Shown here one piece after another: positions 7,118 through 14,719 of a stretch of 16,070 nt of DNA. Made by a program: the position numbers and the translations under genes. Position 1 is the first letter of the stretch. Each line of letters opens with the position of its first letter. Below the pieces are notes generated by a model. That model had not been told where the DNA came from, ran no database searches, and was given only the letters and a program-made list of their open reading frames with translations. The DNA lies in assembly GCA_028288385.1 (NCBI GenBank), contig JAQBNX010000024.1, positions 1-16,070 on the forward strand, in the 5' to 3' direction. The DNA is from Spirosoma sp. Its GTDB lineage: Bacteria > Bacteroidota > Bacteroidia > Cytophagales > Spirosomataceae.

Positions 7118-8791
7118 TTACGTCTGAATCACGCCCACCGAAAATGGCTTGTTGATTGGTGCGTGGTTGGCGGCTGTGATGCCCTCGGATAGAATCTGGC
7201 GGGTCTGCAGTGGATCAATAACGGCGTCTACCCAGAGCCGGGAGGCTGCGTAATAAGGCGACAACTGGGCGTTGTATTGATCGGTGATCTTGGTCTGCAG
7301 GGCCTGTTCCGCTTCGGGCGTAATAACTTCTCCCTTTGCTTTGAGCGAAGCCACCTGAATCTGAACGAGCGTTTTTGCCGCCGATGCTCCGCTCATCACG
7401 GCCATCTGCGCCGTTGGCCAGGCCAGCATAAGACGGGGGTCATAGGCTTTGCCACACATGGCATAATTGCCTGCACCGTAGCTATTCCCAATCACCACCG
7501 TAAACTTAGGCACGACTGAGTTGGCCATCGCGCTGACCATTTTAGCCCCATCTTTAATAATACCACCCTGTTCGGCCCGGCTCCCAACCATAAACCCCGA
7601 TACATCCTGCAAAAACACGAGCGGTATTCGTTTCTGGTTGCAGTTCATAATGAACCTGGCGGCTTTGTCGGCCGCGTCGCCGTAAATAACCCCACCCATC
7701 TGCATTTCTGAAGCCGGCGCTCCAATGGATCGGTCCGATACGCCTGGGCCGGTGCGACCTTTTGCCTTCACTACCTTGCGCTGGTTCGCAACGATACCCA
7801 CCGCCCAGCCGTCAATTCGGGCGTTGCCGCACAGTAAAGACTGACCGTAGCCGGGTTTGTATTCATCAAACTCAGATGCATCGACCAGGCGCACAATTAT
7901 TTCTCGCATGTCGTAGGGTTTAACCCGGTCGGCAGGCAGAATCTGGTAAATTTCAGTAGGATCTTTAGATGGGAGAATGGGTTCGGCGCGGTCGAAACCC
8001 GCGGTTTCGGAGCGACCCGTTTTGTCGAGGATGCGCTTGATAGCATCCAAACAACTTTTGTCGTCTGGATACCGGTTATCAATTACGCCCGAGATATCAG
8101 TGTGCGTAACGGCTCCACCGAGCGTTTCGGCATCCACATCTTCACCAATTGAGGCTTTCACCAGGTAGGGACCGGCCAGAAAAATGGACCCCGTACCTTC
8201 CACAATCAGGGCTTCGTCAGACATGATGGGTAAGTAGGCTCCGCCCGCTACGCAACTGCCCATAACGGCCGCCACCTGAAGCACACCCATAGCCGAGAGG
8301 TGCGCGTTGTTCCGAAACGTCCGGCCAAAATGCTCTTTGTCGGCAAACACCTCATTTTGCAAGGGCAGGTATACGCCGGCACTATCGACTAAGTAAATAA
8401 TGGGCAGACGGTTTTCCATGGCGATTTCCTGCGCCCGCAGGTTCTTTTTGGCCGTAATAGGAAACCAGGCTCCGGCCTTCACCGTCGCATCGTTCGCCAC
8501 AATTACACACTGCCGCCCCGATACGTAGCCGATGACCACAACAACTCCCCCCGACGGGCAACCGCCATGCTCCTCATATAAACCCTCACCCGCCAATAAG
8601 CCGATTTCTACCAGTGGACTTGTGTCGTCGGTCAGGTAGTCGATACGTTCGCGGGCGGTTAGTTTGCCTTTGCGGTGTTGATCGTCAATTTTTTTTGGGC
8701 CTCCACCCAGCATGGTTTGGGCAGTGCGGTTTTGGAGTTCGTTGAGAAGGGGCTGCATGGGATCGTTGGTGCCGTAGTAAAGGTTCAGCAT
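7118..8791 (-). CDS. Acyl-CoA carboxylase, carboxyltransferase (beta) subunit, probably methylcrotonyl-CoA type
   Basis: From ATG 8791-8789 the protein has 557 residues. An upstream GTG at 8800 and an internal ATG at 8758 (MQPLLNEL) are alternatives. The N-terminal carboxyltransferase half has GGGPKKIDDQHRKGKLTARERI, KAGAWFPITAKKNLRAQEIA, LPIIYLVDSAGVYLPLQ and MGSCVAGGAYLPIMSDEALIV. The C-terminal half has GIVANQRKVVKAKG, FLQDVSGFMVG and GNSYGAGNYAMCGKAYDPR. The enzyme transfers carboxyl groups from carboxybiotin to an acyl-CoA. The LPLQNEVFADKEHFGRTF and MGSCVAGGAYLP stretches are closest to 3-methylcrotonyl-CoA carboxylase beta (leucine breakdown), but propionyl- or geranyl-CoA use cannot be excluded. 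No biotin carboxylase or biotin carrier subunit is encoded in the window. It lies 59 bases downstream of the MCE gene on the same strand. A possible -7 box (TACGTTCG, 8807-8800) would leave almost no leader. Confidence 0.9.
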   Translation of the reverse strand: MLNLYYGTNDPMQPLLNELQNRTAQTMLGGGPKKIDDQHRKGKLTARERIDYLTDDTSPLVEIGLLAGEGLYEEHGGCPSGGVVVVIGYVSGRQCVIVANDATVKAGAWFPITAKKNLRAQEIAMENRLPIIYLVDSAGVYLPLQNEVFADKEHFGRTFRNNAHLSAMGVLQVAAVMGSCVAGGAYLPIMSDEALIVEGTGSIFLAGPYLVKASIGEDVDAETLGGAVTHTDISGVIDNRYPDDKSCLDAIKRILDKTGRSETAGFDRAEPILPSKDPTEIYQILPADRVKPYDMREIIVRLVDASEFDEYKPGYGQSLLCGNARIDGWAVGIVANQRKVVKAKGRTGPGVSDRSIGAPASEMQMGGVIYGDAADKAARFIMNCNQKRIPLVFLQDVSGFMVGSRAEQGGIIKDGAKMVSAMANSVVPKFTVVIGNSYGAGNYAMCGKAYDPRLMLAWPTAQMAVMSGASAAKTLVQIQVASLKAKGEVITPEAEQALQTKITDQYNAQLSPYYAASRLWVDAVIDPLQTRQILSEGITAANHAPINKPFSVGVIQT

Positions 8792-8850
8792 AAATCGCAC
8801 GAACGTAGCGATCGACTAGCTGCAACTGACAAGCTCAAAGGCTCAATTAG

Positions 8851-9873
8851 TTAATTACTCGTCGAACCTACTTTTGTCGTGTCGATGGCTGTTGTGGTGA
8901 TGACCGACGTAGTGACGGTGGCACTGCCGGGCTTGCCAACAGGCTCAGTCTTGTCTTTTTTGCCGAATAGGGAAAAATGGACGTACCGCTTTGGGTTTTC
9001 ACGAAAGTCAGTAAGCAATTTTTCGAGACTGGCCGTTGTCGCGTTGACGTTCCGATACAGCGAATCATTCGTTGTCAGCTTGCCAATCGATCCCTGCCCT
9101 TTATTAATAGCACCCAGCATCTTCTGGAGGTTATCGACCGTTTTATTAACGCTACCAAGCGTCTGCCTGAGTTGCAGCCCCTGCAGTGAATCGGCGAAGG
9201 TATCGGCCTTTGCCAGAATGGGTTTCAACTGTTGTTCGGTCTCGATCAGTGATTTGGACAGGCGATTCACATTGTCGAGAGTGGCACGCAGACCGGCACG
9301 GTTTTCGGCGACAGTCAGGTCGAGTGTTCGGACGCCTGCATTGGCAGAGCGTAGGGTTTGGTTGAGAACGATGCCCGTCTGGTCAAACTGCCCCACAACG
9401 CGGTTAAGCTGATACGTCAGCGAGTCGACATTGTTCAAAACGGGCAGGGTTTTCTCTTTAATTAAGGCCGAAAGGCCCGTTTCTTTGGCCGATACCAGTT
9501 GTCCACCATCTTCAAGTTGGGGTGCACCGGGCTTGATGCCCAGCCGGATGAGCTTACCACCCAGCAAACCATCGTCGGCCAGTACAGCCCGGGACCCCTG
9601 TGTCACCAGGATGTTATTTTTCACTTCTATCGTGACCAGCATCCTGTTGCCCTGATCCTGTAAAATCTTGATATCGCGGATTTGGCCAACGGTTAACCCA
9701 TTGATTTGAACCGGATTAGAGGCAGTTAATCCGTCGATATTATCGTAGGTGACCGTGTATTTATGATTTGACGAAAAGAAGTCGGAGCCTTTCAGGAAAT
9801 TAAATCCAAAAAAAAGCATTAACAGGGTGACAACAGCCAACAAACCAACTTTTACTTCTTGGGAGATTTTCAT
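8851..9873 (-). CDS. MlaD family protein (MCE domain), lipid transport
   Basis: The 340-residue protein starts at ATG 9873-9871 (MKISQEVKVGLLAV), the usual start of Bacteroidota MCE proteins; a start eight codons earlier is possible but gives an atypical N-terminus. Layout: one N-terminal membrane anchor (about 9-27), the MCE domain (about 38-112, with YDNIDGLTASNPVQINGLTVGQI and GLLGGKLIRLG), a long helical part (about 118-285) with several NxxLxxT/Q heptad-like stretches, a short motif FRENPKRYVHFSLFGKK, and a Ser/Thr-rich tail. MCE proteins form the periplasmic part of ABC lipid transporters (MlaD in the MlaFEDB complex). The permease and ATPase genes are not in the window. It follows the amidase by 136 bases on the same strand. 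A role in outer-membrane lipid balance is inference from the family. Confidence 0.92.
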   Translation of the reverse strand: MKISQEVKVGLLAVVTLLMLFFGFNFLKGSDFFSSNHKYTVTYDNIDGLTASNPVQINGLTVGQIRDIKILQDQGNRMLVTIEVKNNILVTQGSRAVLADDGLLGGKLIRLGIKPGAPQLEDGGQLVSAKETGLSALIKEKTLPVLNNVDSLTYQLNRVVGQFDQTGIVLNQTLRSANAGVRTLDLTVAENRAGLRATLDNVNRLSKSLIETEQQLKPILAKADTFADSLQGLQLRQTLGSVNKTVDNLQKMLGAINKGQGSIGKLTTNDSLYRNVNATTASLEKLLTDFRENPKRYVHFSLFGKKDKTEPVGKPGSATVTTSVITTTAIDTTKVGSTSN

Positions 9874-10009
9874 GCGTGTGTGAGAGAACAGCCTCATGGA
9901 CTGCTTCGACCCGTTTGGCTGTACCTATAACCAACTCGGGATGATATTTGTCCCGAAAGAAGGAAAAAAGGATGAAAGCAAACTAAGGGTAACTCCCTGA
10001 CCTTGTCTT

Positions 10010-10963
10010 TCAATTAGGGGATTCAATCTCCTCCTTATACTGGGCGAATGCTTTATAAATGGCACTGGCCATCTGCTCCTGCCCGGCATCCGATTTCAGG
10101 AACAACTCTTCGGCAGGATTGGTCAGGTAACCGCTTTCAATCAGAACGCTGGGCATTGTTGTTTTCCAAAGTACAATGAAACCGGCCTGCTTCACGCCGT
10201 TGCTTCTGCGCTCGGCGTTACGTCGAAAACTGCGCTCCACTTTCTCGGCAAAATTAATGCTGCTGGCCATGAAGGCATGCTGGTAGTTGGCCAGCATGAT
10301 CGTTGCCAGGGGGGAGTTTGGGTTGAAGCCTTTGTAGGTCTGCTGGTAATTTTTTTCCTGTAAAATAACGGCGTTTTCACGCCGTGCTACGTCCAGGTTG
10401 CTCTGGGTTCGGTGCAGTCCTAATGTGTAGGTTTCGGTGCCAAACACATGGCTGCTCGACGGGCTGGCGTTGCAGTGGATTGAAATAAACAGGTCGGCCC
10501 GGTTGCGGTTGGCTATGGCTCCGCGTTCATATAAATCGACGAAATTATCGGACGACCGGGTATAAATCACCCGGATATTAGGGTGATTGGCTTTGATCTT
10601 TTTGCCCAGTTGCAGGATTAAATCCAGATTGATGTTTTTTTCTTTGACATACCGGCCGTGTGCACCGGGGTCTTTACCGCCATGACCGGCGTCGAGTACT
10701 ACCGTTCGAACCTGATTAGAAATGGTTTCGGGGGTAGTGTTTGACTCCGCATCCGATGGTGTTTCTTGCTGGGTATTACCTTGGCCCGCCCGACGCACGC
10801 TATCCTGGTTTAAACCCGGCACCTGGTCGAGACGGGTAGGTGCCAGTGTGAGTGCCAGCAACGGGACTACCGTCAGTAACAGCGTTGTTACTATTCCGGG
10901 AGCCAGAACCAACGGCCGACCCGTCGCGGGTTTAATAATTTTTAACAGGCTAAATCGTTTCAA
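10010..10963 (-). CDS. N-acetylmuramoyl-L-alanine amidase (Amidase_3)
   Basis: The 317-residue protein has a basic N-terminus, a hydrophobic segment (about 18-41) that acts as signal anchor or signal peptide, a polar linker (about 45-85), and an Amidase_3 domain (about 87-311). Zinc ligands are His94 (DAGHGGKDPGA), Glu108 (VKEKNINLD) and His163 (SIHCNA); the catalytic glutamate is Glu276 in PSVLIESGYLTN. All key residues are present. It cleaves the bond between N-acetylmuramic acid and L-alanine in peptidoglycan, in the periplasm, typically at cell separation. The domain has an insert with FGTETYTLGLHRTQSNLDVARRENAVI, common in AmiC-like enzymes of this phylum. No ATG precedes the domain in frame near the expected N-terminus; the start chosen is TTG at 10963-10961 (MKRFSLLKII). 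It diverges from lptD. Confidence 0.93.
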   Translation of the reverse strand: MKRFSLLKIIKPATGRPLVLAPGIVTTLLLTVVPLLALTLAPTRLDQVPGLNQDSVRRAGQGNTQQETPSDAESNTTPETISNQVRTVVLDAGHGGKDPGAHGRYVKEKNINLDLILQLGKKIKANHPNIRVIYTRSSDNFVDLYERGAIANRNRADLFISIHCNASPSSSHVFGTETYTLGLHRTQSNLDVARRENAVILQEKNYQQTYKGFNPNSPLATIMLANYQHAFMASSINFAEKVERSFRRNAERRSNGVKQAGFIVLWKTTMPSVLIESGYLTNPAEELFLKSDAGQEQMASAIYKAFAQYKEEIESPN

Positions 10964-10990
10964 AGCGATAGTGGGATAACGGTTCGTGAA

Positions 10991-10998
10991 TACCTTTG
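10991..10998 (+). promoter_or_regulatory. lptD: Candidate -7 element (TACCTTTG) for lptD
   Basis: The box is an exact TAnnTTTG match and identical to the one before ridA; both continue as YAAAC. It lies about 70 bases before the chosen lptD start, inside the 105-base divergent region shared with the amidase gene. No clear -33 TTG is seen at the usual spacing. Confidence 0.45.
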
Positions 10999-11068
10999 TA
11001 AACTATAGGATTAACGATCTTATGGTAAATGTAATTTTTTTGATAAACTGAAAAAGAGATACTTTATT

Positions 11069-14000
11069 TTGTGGTCCGTGGCGGTGCGTACTTTTCTGAG
11101 TATAATCTGGGTTTTCTGGGCGCTCAATGCGCTGGGACAAAGCACCACTACGCCCCGCCAGCCAGCCAAAGGAAGCATACCAACTACCACCGAACCTGCG
11201 CAGCGTGTGCCCCTCCAGTCGTCGGGCAGCACACCGGCTTCCAGAGCCGCCGACAATAACCCAGCCGCTGGCACAACATCTGGTAGTTCGCCAGCTGCAA
11301 CAACTGTGCCACCCCGCTCGCAAACCGCTACGCCCCAGAAAACACGCAACGGCCCTTTCTTACGGCCGGGCCAGTCCAGGCCGGGCGAATCCACGCCGGG
11401 CATCGTTTCGCCTAACGTAGTGCGGCCCGGCGTGGATTCGCCACAGTCCCGGACAGCCGTTGGGGGCGACTCGCTTCAGGTAGCGGCTGGCGATACAGCC
11501 CTAGCCGATTCGGCTCAGACTGACGCTACCTTCCGCACGACCGTTACGTATCAGGCCAAAGACTCAACGATTTACGCTGCCGATGGCCAGACGGTCGAAC
11601 TGTTTGGTGACGCCAGCGTAGTCTACGGTGATATCTCCCTCAAAGCCGATTACATCCGCATCAACTACCTCACTAACGAAGTATATGCCAAAGGCCGATA
11701 CGATTCGACCGCTAAAAAACTCATCGGACGACCTATTTTTCAGGACGGCGAGGGCAAATATGATTCCAAAGAAATTCGGTACAACTTCAAAACCAGAAAA
11801 GGGCGCATTCAGGGCGTTATAACACAACAGGGGGAAGGAAATATTCGCGGGCAGACGGTTAAGAAAGACGCTGAGGACAACCTGTATATCGGCAAGGCCA
11901 TTTACACGACCTGTAATCTGGCAATCCCCCATTTTCACATCAACGCCAGCAAACTGAAAGTAATCCATAACAAATCGGTGGTGGCGGGCCCTTTTAACCT
12001 GGTCATTAACCAGATTCCGTTGCCCATTGGGCTGCCTTTTGGTTTCTTTCCGTTCCCTAAGCGGAAAGAGATCGGCGTGTCGGGAATTCTAATCCCGCAA
12101 TATGGCGAAGAGCCCAATGGCCGGGGGTTTTATCTGCGTGATGGGGGTTATTACTGGGCCGTCAATGAGAATATTGGTCTTCAGTTTAAAGGACAGATTT
12201 ACTCGCGGGGAAGCTGGGGCCTGGGTCTGTCATCGGCTTATAACAAAAAATACCGATACAGCGGGGGGGTGGACCTGCGCTTTAACCGTAACCGCTCCGG
12301 CGACCGGGTCGACCTATCGCAGGTGCCGCGGAATGACTTCGCTGTTTCGTGGTCACACTCACCCGTGCCGCGCGGACGGGGCAGTTTCTCGGCTAACGTC
12401 AATATCAGCAGTAACAGCTATAACCAAAATAACTCCTACAATACGGGTGCCTACATTTCCAACGTAGCCGGGTCGTCGGTGCAGTACAGCCGCACCTTTG
12501 GGCAGTACGTACGCGCCGGCGCCAACGTACGCGTGAACCAGCAGTTTGGGCAAATTAATCAGTTGACCCAGCGTCGGGAGAATGGCAAAACCGACGTATC
12601 GTCCGATTTCAACTTTGGTGTCAATCAGATTTCACCCTTTGCCCTGCGGGGTGGCACGGGCCGCTGGTATGAGAGCTTTCGGGTGGGGCTGGACATCAGC
12701 GGCTCCATTAGTGTGAGCAACACCATCCGGCGGCAGGTTGACACCACGGGTTTAGGTTTCCCAGTTATCTCAAATTTAACGCCGATCAGCGCTATCCAGC
12801 GGATATTAGACAGCACGCAACGGGCGAACGACCGGCGTCTGGGCATTAGCCGACCCGACCCTAACCTGATCCCGTTCAGTGCCGCTACGTTGCCGCAGAT
12901 TTGGCAAAACCGGGTTGTCCAGGCCCGCTATAGCATCCCTATTTCCTTGCCAAACGTTAAACTGTTGCGTTACATTAACCTAACTCCGGGCTTCTCGCTA
13001 CAGGGAGATATATATACCAAAAAGCTGAATTATACGTACCTCGGCTTTGGCAATGCTGTCATAGTCGATCCGGTGACGGGTCAGTACAGGACCAATCAGA
13101 ATGCTGTCCGGATCGATACTTCGCGCGGTTTTTTTCCATCCTATAATTTTTCGGCCAATGCCAGCATGAATACCCGTTTCTACGGGACGTTTTTTATCCG
13201 GGGCAAGCGTCTGGAAGCAATCCGGCACACGGTAGCTCCGTCGGTTTCGTTTAGCTACATCCCCGATTTTACCAATCCAATTTTTGGGCAGTTCCAGGTC
13301 CTGCCCGCGGTAGGAAGTTTACGGGGTTTACCCGAATACCGGCGGACCCTCTCAGTTTTTCGGGGCCTGGGTGGCAGCAGTGGGGGAGGAGGTGGTAGTA
13401 CCGAGTCAGCATTTATATCATTTGGTATCGTAAACCAGCTGGAAATGAAAGTTCGTACGCGTAATGACACGACCGGGCAGGATTTCAAGAAAGTGCCTCT
13501 CTTTGACAACCTGAGTTTAACGGGCAGCTACAACCTGCTGGCTCCGGACTTCAAGATGTCGCCAATTTCGGTGAGTGCAAACACGCAGATTTTTAAGAAT
13601 ATCAGCTTTAACTTCTCATCGACCTTCGACCCGTATGCCAACCGGCCCTATGGCGGTACAGCCCTGTACGCATTACCAATATCTACAACGCCTATTCCGC
13701 CCATCAGCTTCTCACCTCTTATTCTAAATACAATTGGTTATGATAATCAGCAGTACGTTCGGGTGCCAAACCTGTATGCCTACCAGGCCGGGCAGGGGCT
13801 CCTGAGACTCACCAATATCCAGGCTTATGTCAGTGCGCGTTTTGCTCCCAAACAGGCCGACAAGCCTAAAACCAGCGCCAATGCAACCGACGCGACCCTG
13901 AAAGCCATTAACAACAACCCGGAGCTGTACGTGGACTTTAACATTCCCTGGTCGTTCAACGCGAGTTATACCTTTGGGTTAACCAAGCTTACCCCTGAAC

Positions 14001-14290
14001 TCTCGCAGGTGATTCAGGCACTGACCCTGACGGGCGACCTGAGCCTGACGCCCAAGTGGAAGATTACGCTGCAAACGGGCTACGACTTTCAATTTAAAAG
14101 CCCCACGCTAACCACCATTGGCATCAACCGTGACCTCCACTGCTGGGAGATGGCCTTTAACTGGACGCCCTACGCGGGCAATAACCTGCGGGCGGGCAAT
14201 TACTCATTCGACCTGCGGGCTCGGTCGTCTATCCTTCAGGAGTTGAAACTATCTCGCCGACGCAGCTTCTACGACCGGGGTGGTTTTTAA
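11069..14290 (+). CDS. lptD: Putative LPS assembly outer-membrane protein LptD
   Basis: The 1073-residue protein inserts lipopolysaccharide into the outer leaflet of the outer membrane, with a lipoprotein partner (LptE) in the known systems. Parts: signal peptide (about 1-23); a Pro/Ser/Thr/Gln/Arg-rich linker (about 24-155) with RPGxS units; an OstA/LptA-like beta domain from about 165 (SVVYGDISLKADYIRINY, KGRIQGVITQQGEGNIRG); the family-typical stretch IPLPIGLPFGFFPFPKRKEIGVSGILIPQYG; then a long beta-barrel region rich in aromatic strand patterns. Only two cysteines are visible: Cys282 (YTTCNLAIPHFHI) and Cys1025 (LHCWEMAFNW). A glycine-rich loop, GGSSGGGGGS, lies near 767. The start codon is not ATG: TTG at 11069 gives the best signal peptide, with GTG at 11078 or 11084 as alternatives. 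Upstream lies a TACCTTTG box. Confidence 0.9.
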   Translation: MWSVAVRTFLSIIWVFWALNALGQSTTTPRQPAKGSIPTTTEPAQRVPLQSSGSTPASRAADNNPAAGTTSGSSPAATTVPPRSQTATPQKTRNGPFLRPGQSRPGESTPGIVSPNVVRPGVDSPQSRTAVGGDSLQVAAGDTALADSAQTDATFRTTVTYQAKDSTIYAADGQTVELFGDASVVYGDISLKADYIRINYLTNEVYAKGRYDSTAKKLIGRPIFQDGEGKYDSKEIRYNFKTRKGRIQGVITQQGEGNIRGQTVKKDAEDNLYIGKAIYTTCNLAIPHFHINASKLKVIHNKSVVAGPFNLVINQIPLPIGLPFGFFPFPKRKEIGVSGILIPQYGEEPNGRGFYLRDGGYYWAVNENIGLQFKGQIYSRGSWGLGLSSAYNKKYRYSGGVDLRFNRNRSGDRVDLSQVPRNDFAVSWSHSPVPRGRGSFSANVNISSNSYNQNNSYNTGAYISNVAGSSVQYSRTFGQYVRAGANVRVNQQFGQINQLTQRRENGKTDVSSDFNFGVNQISPFALRGGTGRWYESFRVGLDISGSISVSNTIRRQVDTTGLGFPVISNLTPISAIQRILDSTQRANDRRLGISRPDPNLIPFSAATLPQIWQNRVVQARYSIPISLPNVKLLRYINLTPGFSLQGDIYTKKLNYTYLGFGNAVIVDPVTGQYRTNQNAVRIDTSRGFFPSYNFSANASMNTRFYGTFFIRGKRLEAIRHTVAPSVSFSYIPDFTNPIFGQFQVLPAVGSLRGLPEYRRTLSVFRGLGGSSGGGGGSTESAFISFGIVNQLEMKVRTRNDTTGQDFKKVPLFDNLSLTGSYNLLAPDFKMSPISVSANTQIFKNISFNFSSTFDPYANRPYGGTALYALPISTTPIPPISFSPLILNTIGYDNQQYVRVPNLYAYQAGQGLLRLTNIQAYVSARFAPKQADKPKTSANATDATLKAINNNPELYVDFNIPWSFNASYTFGLTKLTPELSQVIQALTLTGDLSLTPKWKITLQTGYDFQFKSPTLTTIGINRDLHCWEMAFNWTPYAGNNLRAGNYSFDLRARSSILQELKLSRRRSFYDRGGF
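11384..11442. repeat. lptD: Perfect 18-bp inverted repeat inside the lptD linker
   Basis: Left arm 11384-11401 (GGCGAATCCACGCCGGGC) is the exact reverse complement of right arm 11425-11442, with a 23-base spacer. In frame it encodes GESTPG-IVSPNVV-RPGVDSP. It would fold into a strong GC-rich hairpin in the lptD mRNA about 105 codons from the start. Confidence 0.92.
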
Positions 14291-14409
14291 TGGGTAAATG
14301 CCTTAAGCGACGGTGAGTTTGTTATCGTCTCGTTTTATTCTTTCCCTCTTTTGCCAAGCCGTTACGTATCGACTAATTGAACATTGACCAAATTCATCTG
14401 ATAAACAAC

Positions 14410-14658
14410 ATGACTGACCGCGATAAACAACGACTTGATGAGCTGGAAATAAAAACCGCTTATCTATTAGCCCGGCAAGACGAGCAAATGGTTAGAATGC
14501 ATTTAATTTCGGCCCGGCTGGCCTATATCGAAGCGCGGCAGTATCGACTCATGAAAGAGATTGGAATCTATCCGGAGAAAATTGATATCACCGATGCCGC
14601 AAAAGCCGATGCACAGGCTATTAATCTGCTAACCATTCTGGAACAACGCTGGAACTGA
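14410..14658 (+). CDS. Short helical hypothetical protein
   Basis: From ATG 14410 the protein has 82 residues (MTDRDKQRLDELEIKTAYLL); a TTG at 14377 would add 11 residues but gives an unconvincing start. It looks almost wholly alpha-helical, with a run of charged and leucine/alanine residues (ELEIKTAYLLARQDEQMVRM, SARLAYIEARQYRLMKEIG) that could form a coiled coil, then a second helix (DAAKADAQAINLLTILEQRW). No signal peptide or membrane segment is present. I do not recognise it. It lies 119 bases after lptD and 61 bases before gldG on the same strand. Its stop codon lies in the left arm of a hairpin. It could serve as a small cytoplasmic partner of a larger protein, but nothing in the sequence names one. 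Confidence 0.65.
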   Translation: MTDRDKQRLDELEIKTAYLLARQDEQMVRMHLISARLAYIEARQYRLMKEIGIYPEKIDITDAAKADAQAINLLTILEQRWN

Positions 14659-14682
14659 GGTTGCCTAATGGCTGCAACCTCA
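14656..14682 (+). other. Perfect hairpin overlapping the stop codon of the helical protein gene
   Basis: TGAGGTTGC (14656-14664) pairs exactly with GCAACCTCA (14674-14682) across a 9-base loop. The first three bases of the left arm are the TGA stop. No T run follows, so it is not a classic intrinsic terminator. It ends 37 bases before the gldG ATG and may affect read-through or mRNA ends. Confidence 0.6.
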
Positions 14683-14719
14683 TCAAACGGTATTGGTGGG
14701 GCAATCGTTATAACTCGGT

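Noticed and set aside
8879..9412. A 177-codon plus-strand open frame opposite the MCE gene
   Set aside because: It lies fully antisense to a gene with clear family motifs, and its translation is Ser/Arg/Val-rich with no recognisable domain; it is a shadow frame.
9936..9956. Hairpin TCGGGA / TCCCGA between the amidase and MCE genes
   Set aside because: The stem is only 6 bp with no T run on the minus strand, so it is not a supportable terminator.
14291..14350. Possible terminator after lptD followed by CGTTTTATT
   Set aside because: Only about four bases pair (GACG/CGTC) across a long loop; too weak to call.
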